A stretch of 64,000 nt of DNA from the NCBI RefSeq assembly GCF_050003625.1, contig NC_134398.1:73647635-73711634 (forward strand), read 5' to 3'. Origin of the DNA: Haematobia irritans (lineage: Eukaryota; Arthropoda; Insecta; Diptera; Muscidae). Made by a program: the position numbers and the translations under genes. Every line of letters starts with the position of its first letter. Position 1 is the stretch's first letter. Positions 32,400-45,098 of the stretch are shown here, piece by piece. The notes beneath the pieces are model-generated. The model ran no database searches and was not told where the DNA came from. It worked only from the letters and a program-made list of their open reading frames with translations.

Positions 32400-33430
32400 G
32401 GGAAACATACTAAAATGTTAATTATACTTAAATAATAAAACACTAAAATACTTATGTAAGCTACAAAAACTAAAAAGTAAGATTTCGTTCCGTTGACAAT
32501 TTTCAGCCAGATATGCCTGTGGAAAGATTCATTCGCCCGAATCGAAACATGTACAGTCCAGGCGTGTATAGATTTGTATCTGGCGTTTTCTTTTCAATGA
32601 CTCTATTAATCATGTTCCTTAATCTAAATCTGTCCATAAAGCTCGATTAATAATTGTAAAATTAGATGGAAGAAAAAGTTTAAAATAAGATCCAGATATA
32701 TCATCGCATTAAATATTATACGAAGAAAACTGTCAAAATTTATATTTATGTAGCTTAAAGGACATCAGGCGAAGACGACCAAAAAAAATTGATATGATGT
32801 CTTCATTTAAACCATACAAAAAACGGACTGATATACAATATCTAAACATATATCATTCAGTCTCAAAAATTTATTAAACATTTAGAAAAATCGGGTGATA
32901 ATAGCACCAGAAGTAATGGAAAATCTTTTAAACGAAACAGGTTTGAGGTGATCATATTCCTTCTCTGCGTGTAGCACTGGTGATTTTACAAGGATATATG
33001 CTAGATCTCGCGCAGATAGGTGGTCAACTGTGAGTTTTGGACAACATTTGAAAAGAAATTACAGTGTATAGGATATGACTACAATACAAATCACCACTTA
33101 AGGTTTGTGTCTGGATAGATTTGCTTAAATCGGATAGACATATACATATATGGATCAAGTTTGACATGCTTAACCCTTTCGACCCTAAAGTTGCCTGCAG
33201 GCAATTTCTTGTGTTTTGAGACTAACTGTCAGCGTTGTTTTTTTTTTCTTCATAAAGCTGTAACGGTATCGAAAGCTACAAGTGTTCTCTTTAAGTTGAA
33301 TAAAAAACATCTAATTTGGTTGTCAATTAGCAAGTTTATTTTCATTAGTACGCATGTGCCTCAAGAAAGAATTCGGAAACGGTTTTTATTAACTCTGATG
33401 TAGTACATATCAAATAAAATATTTGTGGAT
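32400..33430. other. No gene seen
   Basis: AT-rich with no recognisable terminus or coding motif. The 80-aa ORF at 33161 has no support. Confidence 0.45.
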
Positions 33431-33433
33431 CTA

Positions 33434-34695
33434 ACAGGTTGGCTGATAAGTCCCCGGTCTAACAAAGAAAACCACATTTTTTGTCAAAATTCGTTTTTAC
33501 TATTCAATTCCCTTCAAGAGCGATACAACGATTATAACGACCTTCCAATTTTTTGATACCATTTTGGTAGTACTCCTTCGGTTTTGCCTCAAAATAGGCC
33601 TCAGTTTCGGCGATCACCTCTTCATTGCAGCCAAACTTTTTCCCTGCGAGCATCTTTTTGAGGTCTGAGAACAAGAAAAAGTCGCTGGGGCCAGATCTGG
33701 AGAATACGGTAGGTGGGGAAGCAATTCGAAGCCCATTTCATGAATTTTTGCCATCGTTCTGTGCGTTGTCGTCGTGGAACAACACTTTTTTCTTCTTCAT
33801 ATGGGGCCGTTTTGCCGCGATTTCGACCTTCAAACGCTCCAATAACGCCATATAATAGTCACTGTTGATGGTTTTTCCCTTCTCAAGATAATCGATAAAA
33901 ATTATTCCATGCGCATCCCAAAAAAACAGAGGCCATTAATTTTCCAGCGGACTTTTGAGTCTTTCCACTCTTCGGAGACGGTTCACCGGTCGCTGTCCAC
34001 TCAGCCGACTGTCGATTGAACTCAGGAGTGTAGTGATGGAGCCATGTTTCATCCATTGTTACATATCGACGGAAAAACTCGGGTGTATTACGAGTTAACA
34101 GCTGCAAACACCGCTCAGTATCATAAACACGTTGTTGTTTTTGGTCAAATGTGAGCTCGCGCGGCACCCATTTTGCACAGAGCTTCCGCATATCCAAATA
34201 TTGATGATCAACACGTTCCTTTGATATCTTTAAGGCCTCTGCTATTTCGATCAACTTCATTTTACGGTCATTCAAAATCATTTTGTGGATTTTTTTGATG
34301 TTTTCGTCGGTAACCACCTCTTTCGGGTGTCCACTGCGTTCACCGTCCTCCGTGCTCATTTCACCACGCTTGAATTTTGCATACCAATCAATTATTGTTG
34401 ATTTCCCTCGGGCAGAGTCCGGAAACTCATTGTCAAGCCAAGTTTTTGCTTCCACTGTATTTTTCCCCTTCAGAAAACAGTATTTTATCAAAACACGAAA
34501 TTCCTTTTTTTTCCATTTTTTTCACAATAACAAAAGTTGCTTCACAAAAGACGCTCTATCTCACAAACTAATTGGCTTACAGACGTCAAATTTTGACGCG
34601 AGTCATTCGAAGGTTGGTACTATATAAAAACAATATGCATTTAATACTAGCGACGCCATCTATGTGTCAGACCGGGGACTTATCAGCCAACCTGT
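33434..34695 (-). mobile_element. Himar1-like mariner, near full length (1262 bp)
   Basis: Termini ACAGGTTGGCTGATAAGTCC and the matching complement at the right end (GGACTTATCAGCCAACCTGT) are the Himar1 inverted repeats as I know them. TA duplications lie at 33432-33433 and 34696-34697. Size matches the about 1.26-1.29 kb expected. The transposase gene has several lesions. Confidence 0.95.
33480..34517 (-). pseudogene. Himar1-like transposase (multiple lesions)
   Basis: The start codon lies at 34517-34515, but an A-run of eight right after it shifts the frame. The open frame from 34491 contains the HTH regions, KCLAKWVPRELTF-like WVPRELTFDQKQ and TMDETWLHHYTPE (first D). Three residues are lost in the recognition helix region (KERVDHQYLD). 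An extra T in a seven-T run near 33920 shifts the frame again (SVFLGCAW). About 20 nt around the second catalytic D are deleted (HDDNAQ followed by TMAKIHE in another frame). The third D region (APSD, near 33680) is out of frame. About 345 codons are expected for the family. Confidence 0.92.
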
Positions 34696-34786
34696 TAAGA
34701 ATAGCAAAAAAAACAGGTGAGTAATTTTTAAAGTTGTGAAGTTGACTGTGGGCAACATGGGGAATTAAGGTAGTAAATTTACATTT

Positions 34787-35960
34787 TTATACCCTGCTCC
34801 ACACTGTGGAACAGGGTATTATAAGTTAGTGCATATGTTTGCAACACCCAGAAGGAGACGAGATAGACACATGATGTCTTTGGCAAAAATGCTCAGGGTG
34901 GGCTCTTGAGTCGATATGGCGATGTCCGTCTGTCCGTGAACACATTTTTTAATCAAAGTCTAGGTCGCAGTTTTAGTCCAATCGACTTCAAATTTGGCAC
35001 AAGTATGTGTTTTGGCTCGGAATAGATCCCTATTGATTTTGGAAGAAATCGGTTCAGATTTAGATATAGCTCCCATATATAGCTTTCGCCCGATATGGAC
35101 TAATACGGTCCCAGAAGCCAGAGTTTACCCCAATTTGGTTGAAATTTTGCACAGGGAGTAGAATTAGCATTGTAGCTATGCGTGCCAAATTTGGTTGAAA
35201 TCGGTTCAGGTTTAGATATAGCTCCCATATATAGCTTTCGCCCGATTTACACTCATATGACCACAGAGGCCAATTTTTGCTCCGATTTAGTTGAAATTTT
35301 GCACAGGGAGTAGAATTAGCATTGCAGCTATGCGTGCCAAATTTGGTTGAAATCGGTTCAGATATATATATGGCTCCCATATATAGCTTTCGCCCGATTT
35401 ACACTCATATGACCACAGAGGCCAATTTTTGGCTCCGATTTAGTTGAAATTTTGCACAGGGAGTAGAATTAGCATTGTTGCTACGCGTGCCAAATTTGGT
35501 TGAAATCGGTTCAGATTTAGATATAGCTCCCATATATATGTTTTTCTGATTTCGACAAAAATGGTCAAAATACCAAGATTTTCCTTGTAAAATCGCCACT
35601 GCTTAGTCGAAAAGTTGTAAAAATGACTCTAATTTTCCTAAACTTCTAATACATATATATCGAGTGATAAATCATAAATAAACTTTTGCGAAGTTTCCTT
35701 AAAATTGCTTCAGATTTAAATGTTTTCCATATTTTTTTACTAACATTGTGTTCCACCCTAGTTGAGTCTATAGATTTTGTAGAAGTCTATCAAATTCTGT
35801 CCAGATCGAGTGATATTTAAATGTATGTATTTGGGACAAACCTTTATAAATAGCCCCCAACACATTTGACAGATGTGATGTAGTATCGACAATTTAGATC
35901 TACAAAGTGGCGCAGGGTATAATATAGTGGGCCCCGTCCGACTTTAGACTTTCCTTACTT
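34787..35960. repeat. Dispersed tandem-repeat element A (TATACCCT ... AGGGTATA ends)
   Basis: Opens TATACCCTGCTCCACACTGTGG and closes CAGGGTATAATATAGTGG followed by CCCGACTTTAGACTTTCC. The interior has GATGTCCGTCTGTCCGTG and three to four copies of a roughly 140-bp unit (GAAATCGGTTCAGATTTAGATATAGCTCCC) at 35040-35540. Predicted ORFs here are repeat translations. Elements of this build are widespread in muscoid flies. Confidence 0.75.
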
Positions 35961-36524
35961 GTTTTATTTTAGACATGAGATCTAAAGGAAAGGATTTGAC
36001 AAACAATGATATTGAACAAATTTTGAACATCGATTAGGATGTCCCAGTGATGAGAAATGCGGCGTTGATGTGGAAGGAATCGTAAAAAGGGGAGACGCCA
36101 TATATATCGGTCTTCTTGACATTGTATTGGTGGATTAGTTTGAGCACGATGTTTTGTTATAATTTGTTTTTTTTTTTTTATTTTGTTATATTTTGTTTTT
36201 TTTTTTTATTCACGCGAAGTCGTGAATAAAATTTAAAGTAAATCTCGTGAATTTGCGTGAACGGGACTAAACAAAAATTTGTTGTGCGTGAGTAAAAATA
36301 AAAATGTGATTGTGCGTGCGTAAAATTTCTCCGAATCACGCTCACGATAAAAATTCACATTCACGATAAAATGCAAACTCACTGTAAAATAGAGACACAA
36401 AAAATCACACTCACGAACATATTCACATTCACGATTAAATTCAACCTCACCGATTTTAATCACCTTCACGGATTTTATCAAGTTTAAGATTTCAATAGCG
36501 TCCATTGTTTGATTGTAAAACATA

Positions 36525-38435
36525 TGTATACCCTTCACCACTACTGTGGTACAGAGTATAATTAGATTGTGCATTTGTATGTAACGCCAAGAAATAGTGG
36601 TCATAGACCCATCTTTTAGTATACCGATCGGCTTAGAATTAAATTCTGAGTCGCTTTAGCGATGTCCGTCTTTCTGTCTGTCCGTCCGTCCGTCTGTCTG
36701 TACACTGTTAGAAAAATATGTTTTTCATATGTTCCGATATAAACAAAATGTGTTTCGGGCACAATTTTTAAACACAATATATTTAAGTGCAAACATGTAA
36801 TGTTCCTAAACTAACACAAAATGTTTGGGACACATATGTTAATATGTTAGAATATATTATGTTTGGGGCATGAATGTTTCATAAAAATAATATGTGCGAA
36901 TGTAAACATATATAAATTTACAAATTTCGAGTAAACATATATATGTTGTGATACTTTATTCAGAGAGCGACACAGAGAGAGAGAGAGAGAGTTAGTATAG
37001 AGAAAGAAATAGAGATGGAAACCGGTAGGGTTGAATAAAAAGATATCAACATAACACAGCGAGAGAATGAAATGAGAGCAATTTCTGTGAAACTGCTTGT
37101 ATGTTGTTTCGGAAAACTGTTTTATAATAAGGCCAAAAATTTGGTATGCTTAAGTCTAAATATTATTTAATTTGAATAGTAGAATGAGTATTCGGAATAA
37201 AGAGAATAGACATTCGGAACCAAGAGAATAGACATTTGAAAAAAAAACAGCATATTTGTATTACAGAAAAAGATGCGAAGAACTCAAAAATTTCGTGGGT
37301 GTGAAAATTATGTGAGGGAATGAATACAATCTTCTTTGGGGAATTCTTCCAAGCATATACTATTTTTGGACTCAAAATGCTTCCAAACATATAATATGCT
37401 CACATAAAACAAATATATTAATGTTTCGGCGGTATCCAATAATATATGTGCTTCCTGCAAAATATGTTTGGAACATATGTTAGAGAAGCGATTTTTTTTT
37501 GAGGGTGTATATGTAATTTTGTGCACAAAGTACAGCTCGCAATTTAAGTCCGATCGTCCTCAAATTTGGCATAGGGCCGTTTCTTGGGACAGAGACAATC
37601 GCTCTTGGTTTTGGAAAAAATCGGTACAGATTTAGATATAGCTGCCATATATATTTATCCCCGATTTGGTCATAGTTAGCGTGTTTATCAACCGATTTTC
37701 TTGAAATACCGTACATCCAAATATTTATGAATCTCGAAATCAGCCAAATCGGTTCAGATTTAGATATAGCTCCCATATATATCTTTAGTCCGATTTAGAC
37801 TCACATGACCACAGAGACCAAAGTTTACTACCGATCTTCGTGAAATTTTGCACAGAGGGTAGCATTGACATTCTACCTATGCTTGGTAAATTTGATTGAA
37901 ATCGGTTCAAATTTAGATGTAGCTCCCACATATATCTTTCGTCCTATTTGAACTTATATCGCCACAAAAGCCAGAGTTTTGCCGTGATTTGCTTCAAATT
38001 TTGCACAAGCGGTACTTTTAACGATACTATTGTATGTGCAAATATGGTCAAAATCGATTCAGATTTAGATATAGCTCCCCTATATATCTTTCGTCAGATT
38101 TGAACTTATATGACCTCAAAATCCAGGGTTTTGCCGTGATTTGCTTCAAATTTCGCACAAGGAGTACGTTTTTTAGTATCGGTAATTGTGCCAAATTTGG
38201 TTGAAATCGGTTCAGATTTAGATATGGCACATTTTAGACCCATGTTCAATGGAAGTTTCCTCCAATTAACTGGATAGCGTTAGCCGATTTAAATTTTGTA
38301 GAAGTAAAAAAATTGTCTCCTTTATAAAGCTTCCAGCAAATGTGAAGTAGTTGAGATGGTAACACAAATTTTGGCCTACATAGGGGTGAAGGGTATAATA
38401 TAGTCGGCCCTGCCCGACTTTAGACTTACTTGTTT
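36525..38435. repeat. Dispersed tandem-repeat element B, interrupted by a MITE
   Basis: Opens TATACCCTTCACCACTACTG and closes GAAGGGTATAATATAGTCGG / CCCGACTTTAGACTTACTTG. It carries a (GTCC/GTCT)n patch (36661-36700) and the same 140-150 bp units (TTTAGATATAGCTCCCATAT) at 37600-38230. The MITE 36703-37507 sits just after the GTCTGTCT patch. Confidence 0.75.
36703..37507. mobile_element. TA-flanked CATATG-rich MITE (805 bp)
   Basis: CACTGTTAGAAAAATATG to TTTTTTTTGAGGGTG with TA on both sides (36701-36702, 37508-37509). It matches 6592-7704 at both ends but lacks the two tRNA-like segments, and has an AG-rich patch (36970-36990) instead. Confidence 0.85.
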
Positions 38436-38843
38436 TTTCATAAAAACATGCCAAAAATTAATTAATTTCTAGGAGGAATCTTAATTTAAATTGGAGATTG
38501 TTGGGGACAAGGACCAGAAAAAAACTGGCAACATTAACGGCAGAAAAACTTGGAGAACACAGCGAAAATCAAATGGTAAACGTTATTTAATTGTCTAAAG
38601 TCTCGTTTGGGAGGAAAGATTTTTTGCGTGTGTGTGAATTGAAATCATAAGCCTGATTGAAATAGTATGAGTATGGAGGGCTTATAACAAATTTTCCATA
38701 TCGCAATACATAACATTAACATCTGGACCAATTTAGATATATGGATATGGACGTAAAATGGTAAAAATCTGTATTATCGGAACTGTAGCAGTTTACAAAT
38801 ATTTACGGACCACCCTATTTGTGTCATGTTGATGCTTGATATT

Positions 38844-39525
38844 AGAGGTCTGCACAATTCCATTTGTAAATGCAGAGTACACGTGTACTTGCTACATGAG
38901 TACATCTATTTGAGAGAGTCGCAAAATAATTGGTACACATTTTGATGAACACCAAAAGCCACGAGTAACTACTTGTTGCTACTTTGATGTCTTCACTACC
39001 AACAAACACATATTCCTCTTTCTTTCTTATTGAAGTGTACTCAGAGTGATCACGTCGAGTATGTTGCGACAACAAAACTTCATAGAGTACTCCATGTACG
39101 TTGTGCAGTTTCAGAAATACAAAAAAAAAACAGTTACTCTCCAAAATATATGTTTTCGGTTTGTTATAAAGAACGGCAAACATTAAGGTAAGTGTGTGAC
39201 ATACATAAATATATGAAATATGTGACATACATACATATCAATGATTAATAATAATGGAAAGTTTTGCTTCGCACATAACTGAGAAATACTTGTGGTACCA
39301 CGTGAAGTGAAGAGAATCCATGTTGTACTTTTTCTCAAGTACTTACATTTGTATTGTTCCTTTTTTCGGATCACATATTGTTTCAGATAAGTACTTGGTG
39401 GAATTTGACAAGCAAGTGTTCTCTTCACTTCACTACTTGCGCTGTCGAATATAGTACAGTGTATGTACTATATTCGACAGCGAATTGCATACATGTAGTG
39501 AAAAGTTATTCGATGCAGACCTCTA
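38844..39525. mobile_element. hAT-type non-autonomous element with 8-bp target duplication (682 bp)
   Basis: Termini TAGAGGTCTGCA and TGCAGACCTCTA are perfect 12-bp inverted repeats. The flanks are CTTGATAT (38836-38843) and CTTGATGT (39526-39533), an 8-bp duplication with one mismatch, the hAT size. The interior is rich in GAGTAC/GTACTC words and contains the hairpin at 39441. No transposase is visible. Confidence 0.85.
39441..39481. repeat. Perfect 17-bp stem hairpin inside the hAT element
   Basis: GCTGTCGAATATAGTAC (39441-39457) and its exact complement (39465-39481) flank a 7-nt loop AGTGTAT. Transcribed RNA would form a strong stem-loop. Confidence 0.85.
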
Positions 39526-39818
39526 CTTGATGTAATCTTAACAGAGAAAGTTTGGTTCAAATGGTGTTTGTTTTGGGCGGTAGGGAATAAATTTCACACT
39601 TAAACATTTAGACTGGACGATGCTAGGGATAAATAGCTGTAGAAACTGCATCACTTGGTATATAAAACTGGTATCCCGCAGTACAATGGACCAATGGTAT
39701 ACAAATTGAGCAATGTAGCCGATTTCCTATGCAATGACAATTACTAATTAATCATATAGAATTGAAAATTGGGATACATCCCAATCCGTTTTCGAGCATA
39801 TAAAGTAATCAGGACCTA

Positions 39819-40457
39819 CACTGAAAAAAATATTGACCTAATATGGAAGATTATGCAACTTAAATTTTAGGACTCAAAATTTACGCAATGCTAAGGACAA
39901 AATTCTTTAAAACAATGACATTTTAATTAAAAGAAAGTTTATAATCCTTGCTTCAAAAATTTTTTCATTAAATTTAGGACACAAATCTTGAAATTTTGCT
40001 TCTCTCTGCTGAAGTTGTAGATCTTTGAAGTAAGGCAAATTTTCCTTAAAATAAAGAAAACATTTTTAATTTAAAGAAATAGTCTTTAACTCAGCTGACA
40101 TATTGAATTTTTAAATTTAGGCTAAGACTTATTTTAAGGATTTGCATCTTTGGTTTAAAGTTGTTTTTAGCATTAAGAAAACTGTTTTTACTTTGAAGTA
40201 CCTGGCATAATTTGAATTTTGAAATTGGAATTGGTTTGTACATAAATACCGTTATTAATATATCGCAAAAAGAAAATAAAAACTCGATGACTGAGACCTG
40301 TGTCCAATTTTAATTTATTTGATCGTATATTTAAGCCAGGCATGTCCGTAAAAAATGTCTTTATTTTAAAGAACCCGCCTCTTTGGCTCGGAATCAATAC
40401 CAAAATCCTTAAGGGAAGGTCAAAATCTTTGGATCCAAGTAAACTTTTTTTTGAGTG
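39819..40457. mobile_element. Complete CACTGAAAAAA-family MITE (639 bp), inverted
   Basis: CACTGAAAAAAATATTGACC to TTTTTTTTGAGTG, TA duplications at 39817-39818 and 40458-40459. Near-complete inverse of 27099-27731. Confidence 0.85.
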
Positions 40458-40459
40458 TA

Positions 40460-43400
40460 CCTGATGTTTCCAATCTTTAAGGTTTTTGTATGTAGCATCG
40501 TGGGGGTTCATTTACCATCATGTGCGCTTTCACTTCTCACGTTATCTTGATCTGATTTCCCTGCATATTTGACTCCTTGCCCATTGAGAAGTGCATTTCT
40601 ATGTCTCAGTTCTTCAGAAAATTTATTGTTATATTTCTGCCGTTTTAATATGGAATCATAAAAAATACGTCTTTTTTCGACATTAAATTATTATTTCAAT
40701 AGAAATGACATTCGAAAAATAATTTAAAAGACATTCGGTTGTGAAAACCATCAGTTACGACAATTAATTACGGCAGGTTGTGTGATCCGAATTCAAAAAA
40801 AAAAATTCAAAATCAAGATATTTAGTTCCTACAACTGTTTGTCTTCTATCACAAACGCAAATCTATTGAAATAGTCGAATCATGGTAGTAGAGACAAACA
40901 TGTGATTGCAAATATAGTAGATCGATTGGGATAATTGATATTTAATTATGAATGTAAAAATGTCATTGCTTCAACCGATTTCCAACCAATCTCTTCTCTG
41001 TGTGTATGAGGAAAGATGCAAAAAGCCAATTAAAAAGGAGGAAAGAATTACTTCGTGCAGAGATTATTTCTTAAATGATAGGTGCCATAATTTTACAAGT
41101 AAAATTATTTAATTATTTGGAACAATTTGTACACTGCAACCGCAGAAGTTTTAGAAATTTTAGACTTTTTTGGCGAATAATGTATATAATTACATATTTT
41201 TTAATTAATTTGTTTTAAATAACTTACAAATTCTAATTATTTTGTTTCACATGCTTTTTAAATTGACATGCATGATATTCTTTGTTAAATATAATATTTG
41301 AAAAGTATTACTACAAGATTTTTTACACAAAATTAGGAAAACCAATTCGTACCAATTTACATTCCTAAAATTATTTTGGGGGTTTTTGAAAAAAAAATTT
41401 TAAAAATTTTAGGGTTTTTTTTTCTTAATATTTGGAGGGATGGTCAGAAATCACCTGGCAGCACTGGTAAGAGGAACTCTAGAGGAAGTAAGATACAAAT
41501 TTGATTAACTTTTCGCCATTGATCAGATTGGTAAACTTGCAACAATATTTCACACAATCTCCTCAGAAATTTATCACATAACTTTGTTTTGTTTAACAAA
41601 AATAGTCTATCCCGATTTTAATTTAAATTTACACTGACAAAAATATTGTCATAAGAGCAACGATTTCATGACAATGTCAATACAAATATCATACTTCTGT
41701 GATAAAAAAGTTTGTTGCTTGACCAAATGTTGTTAAACTTTTAATTGAAGACGTTTTATTCACAGAGTTAGTTGATTCGAGTCTAAAATGGGTGTCTTGA
41801 CACAAAGAAAAATTCCGTGGAAACCTTTATATACATGAAATGATCTTATAGTCAATTATTTGACTACAAGGCCAAAAATCGTTCAAAAATAGGAAATGTC
41901 TTTCAACACTTCTTTACGTCCAAAATGACATTATTTATAATTGAAATAACCAAAACAGCTTTATTTTCAGTGTAAACCGTGTAGATATGCTTATACCGCC
42001 TCCCATCAATCGAGATAGAAGCTATGTTTTCCCCCAAAAAAGCCATTCTTTATTTCTAGTATTTCTGTTTCTTTTATTGGTCACTCTTAAACAGCATTTC
42101 CGTCAACCAAATGTCAGGGTATACGTTCACCCAGTTACTATGGATAGCGTTCGTCTCGGAAAAGTTAATTTTGTTAATTTGTGAAATCCTTCATTTTGTC
42201 ATGAGCCGAGGATGAGGATGTCATCCATGTTGAAGTGGTTGCTTGAAGAGAAAAGTGGAAAAAATGAAAACGAATAAGAAAAAATCCAATTAAACTTTTA
42301 CCCAACTCCTGGACCATGCGGCAAGATAGGTTGTTGAAATAGAGCATAGTCTTTAATGTAAAGATTTTATGGTGGTCTTCTTTCGGTGGAATGATGCTTT
42401 ACTTATTTTTAAGGAGTTTTTTCTTCTTTTTGTTGTGTTTTTTTGGCAATGCAGTTTTTCTTGTTGCTGCTTCTCCGTATAATTCTAGTTTTAAGTTTAT
42501 GGCTGATATTGTCGTTGATGAAAATGACCCAAATCTTTGGCACAAGTTTCGTGACGTTTTCCTAGAAACCAACCATTCAAGCTCTCTGTTTCTTGGGGTT
42601 TGTCTCTGGGCCATTAAAGATTGAAAACCAAAAATGCACACAACCAAGACCAAGCAAGCCATTGAGAAATATTGGGAATAACTTTTGCCTGGCCGCTAAT
42701 ACAAAACCAAAATCTTAGAAGTTCCTCTACCAAAGCGGTCAAGAAACTTTAGACGCACTGTTATAGAAGAGGAATAGTCCTTACTTGTTGGTCACGTCTC
42801 ACTCTCCCTTCTTTCTCGACAAGAAATTTAAAAAATATTTCGCCTAATACTTGGCTTGCCAAGTAGTTTTGTGCATCCAGGCTTTGTTGGGAGCAAGCAT
42901 GTGTGGTGCATGGCTGAGAATTTTGCCTTGCTAGCTTTTTGTCGCCTAGCTTTAGCAAATTTTCTGTTTACAAATTCAATGGGCATATTTTTGCTTAAAT
43001 GATGAACAATGTTTGTTTGTTGGTTGGTTGGCAGCTTAAATTGCATCGACCAACAAGGACATTCAATAAAGGACAATGGAACGGCAACACCAACACCAAA
43101 AGATACAAAGTGGAAAAGAACTCAACCAGCCAAATTGGATGGGGCCAAGTGTTCATTGTATAGAAATACAAAGTTATTGAGGTCATTCCGTAAAATATAC
43201 ACAAATGTATTCCTCTATAAAACGACTACTAGGGCGATGCGAGGAAACCTAAAATAGACAACAACAATTTCATCATCATCATCATCATCGCCAACATGAT
43301 AATCATCGTACCGATGCCATCTTGAATGCCAAAGGACATCGCGAAAATATTTAACATTCAAACGACTTAGCCATTGCAACCGCATCAAGGGAGAAGAAGC

Positions 43401-44135
43401 GTGTTAGCCAGAGAAAAAGAGAGTAGGAGTGAGGGGGTGCTGAAAATACCAACTTACCATAGCAGGAAGGCTGGAACACATGTACAAGGACATGGTTATA
43501 AGATGAAGAGAGTAATGCACTTTTTTCTTGATTTTTTTTAATTCCGCCCAGTTGTTGCAGGACATTAATACCTGGTTACGTTTATAATGGAGGGAATTTT
43601 AATATCATGGAAAAACTTTTAGCTTTTGTTTCAAAAGTTACAACCAGGCCAAACACAACTAGGGCAAACATATTTTTTTTTGTTTGGCGAAGAAAGTTTT
43701 ACGAGTGGTTACTATACACAGAAGAAGAAATAAGAGGGTCGTGATCCCATTCGAAGAGCAAAATAATAGTATTGGACATATTTTTATAATGATTATTTAA
43801 CATTTTCACTACGATCGTGATTTTTTATAACAACAGAAAAGTCGGCTTCTTCAATATTTGTGGAAGTAAAAGTAGATTTTCGTTTATTCCAAAATGTAAA
43901 TACAAAATACAATATTCAAATTATTCGACTTTTTCATTTTTCCAATACTTTGAAAAACAAATTTTTTGACTTTTGAAAATTATCAAAAAGTTTTAGCGGT
44001 TATTGAAAGGACGACTTTTGGCATTCGATACATTGGCATCATCACGTTGTATCTCCATCATATTCGTCCAATGAATTTAAGGCTCTTTAAAATGAAAAAT
44101 ATCATAATCAAAGTGTTATTACCTAACAAAACTTA
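40460..44135. other. No gene seen apart from one small MITE and a trinucleotide run
   Basis: Includes the MITE at 41632-41972 and a (CAT/ATC)n run near 43268-43290. The sequence 43714-43830 resembles the start of the MITE at 60237 (GAAGAAATAA..., ATTCGAAGAGCAAAATAATA). The ORFs at 42391-43257 have no domain evidence. This is the best candidate for single-copy host DNA in the window. Confidence 0.5.
41632..41972. mobile_element. Short CACTGA-family MITE (341 bp)
   Basis: CACTGACAAAAATATTGTC to TTATTTTCAGTG with TA at 41630-41631 and 41973-41974. Noncoding. Confidence 0.75.
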
Positions 44136-44437
44136 GGGATCCAACGTGGTGCAATGGTTAGCATGCCCACCTTGCATACACAAGGTCGTGGGTTCGATTC
44201 CTGCTTCGACCGAACACCAAAAAGTTTTTCAGTGGTGGATTAGCCCACCTCAGTAATGCTGGTGACAATCTGAGTGTTTCAAAGCTTCTGTAAGTGGTTT
44301 CACTCCAATGTGGAACGTCGTTCGGACTCGGCTATAAAAAGGAGGTCCCTTGTCATTGAGCTTAATATAGAATCGGACAACACTCAGTGATAAGAGAGAA
44401 GTTCACCACTGTGGTAACACAATGGGCTGAATAGTCT
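44136..44437 (+). mobile_element. tRNA-derived SINE, 3'-truncated
   Basis: Begins GGGATCCAACGTGGTGCAATG, with the B-box GGTTCGATTCCTG and body as in 3387-3743, and stops at GAATAGTCT. The (AACCT)n tail is absent. No clear target duplication. Confidence 0.8.
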
Positions 44438-44756
44438 ACACTCAGAAAATTGAACGTCGTAAATACAAGTAAATTCCATAATATTGAGTAGTTGAAAATT
44501 TTACTGACAGTTAGTTAAATTTAACTATTGATGAACAAAATTAACTCAGTGGAAGTAAGTTGAACTTACGGTCATTACCAGCAAAATGGTTAAGAACTCC
44601 CAATGAGTTCGTAAATGGACTGAAGCAAATTTAATAATAGGGAATACGTATTTTCTCGAACGCACGAAGAAGTTTCTCAGGGTTACTGAACTTTTACTGT
44701 GCAATATTACGAAGTCTAGTTGGACACGAAATTTATATTTTTAATATAAATAAACT

Positions 44757-44880
44757 GTCTAAACATGTCCAAATACAGTCCACAAACACAACTACAATCT
44801 TGGAGCATTGTGTCCAGCTCTCTATACTGTCCACCGATGATGCTCATTTGACCCTGCTCCATCCCCCCATTTATATTCAT
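44757..44880. repeat. Possible LTR fragment, shared with 63661-63775
   Basis: TGTCTAAACATG followed by CAAATACAGTCCACAAACAC and the next 100 bp match 63661-63773, and TGTCTAAACATGG also begins at 63169. It abuts the Bel-Pao copy at 44881, where homology to the other Bel-Pao copy stops. Its strand is opposite to that expected for an LTR of this copy, so the link is uncertain. Confidence 0.35.
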
Positions 44881-45098
44881 GGTTTGTGAGGACTATTCTT
44901 CTGAAATGGTGCTTGAAACTTTTCACAGCTGCTTCCCACAATCCTCCCATGTGAGGAGCATGAGGCGGGATGAAACACCATTCGAAGCCGTGAGTAGCAT
45001 AAGTGTTTGATATATCTGTTCCAGCGTTTTTTAAAAATGAGAAAATTCCCCGAGTAGCGCTCTGCTAGCCTCCACAAAATTCCGACCGTTGTCCGATA

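Noticed and set aside
35040..35540. CRISPR-like array
   Set aside because: Units are contiguous tandem repeats without unique spacers, in a eukaryotic genome.
36233..36604. 123-aa ORF
   Set aside because: Antisense reading of TCACG-rich repeat sequence and of the start of dispersed element B.
42391..42624. 77-aa ORF with a hydrophobic, signal-like start
   Set aside because: T-rich tracts easily give such translations; no downstream coding evidence and no family I recognise.
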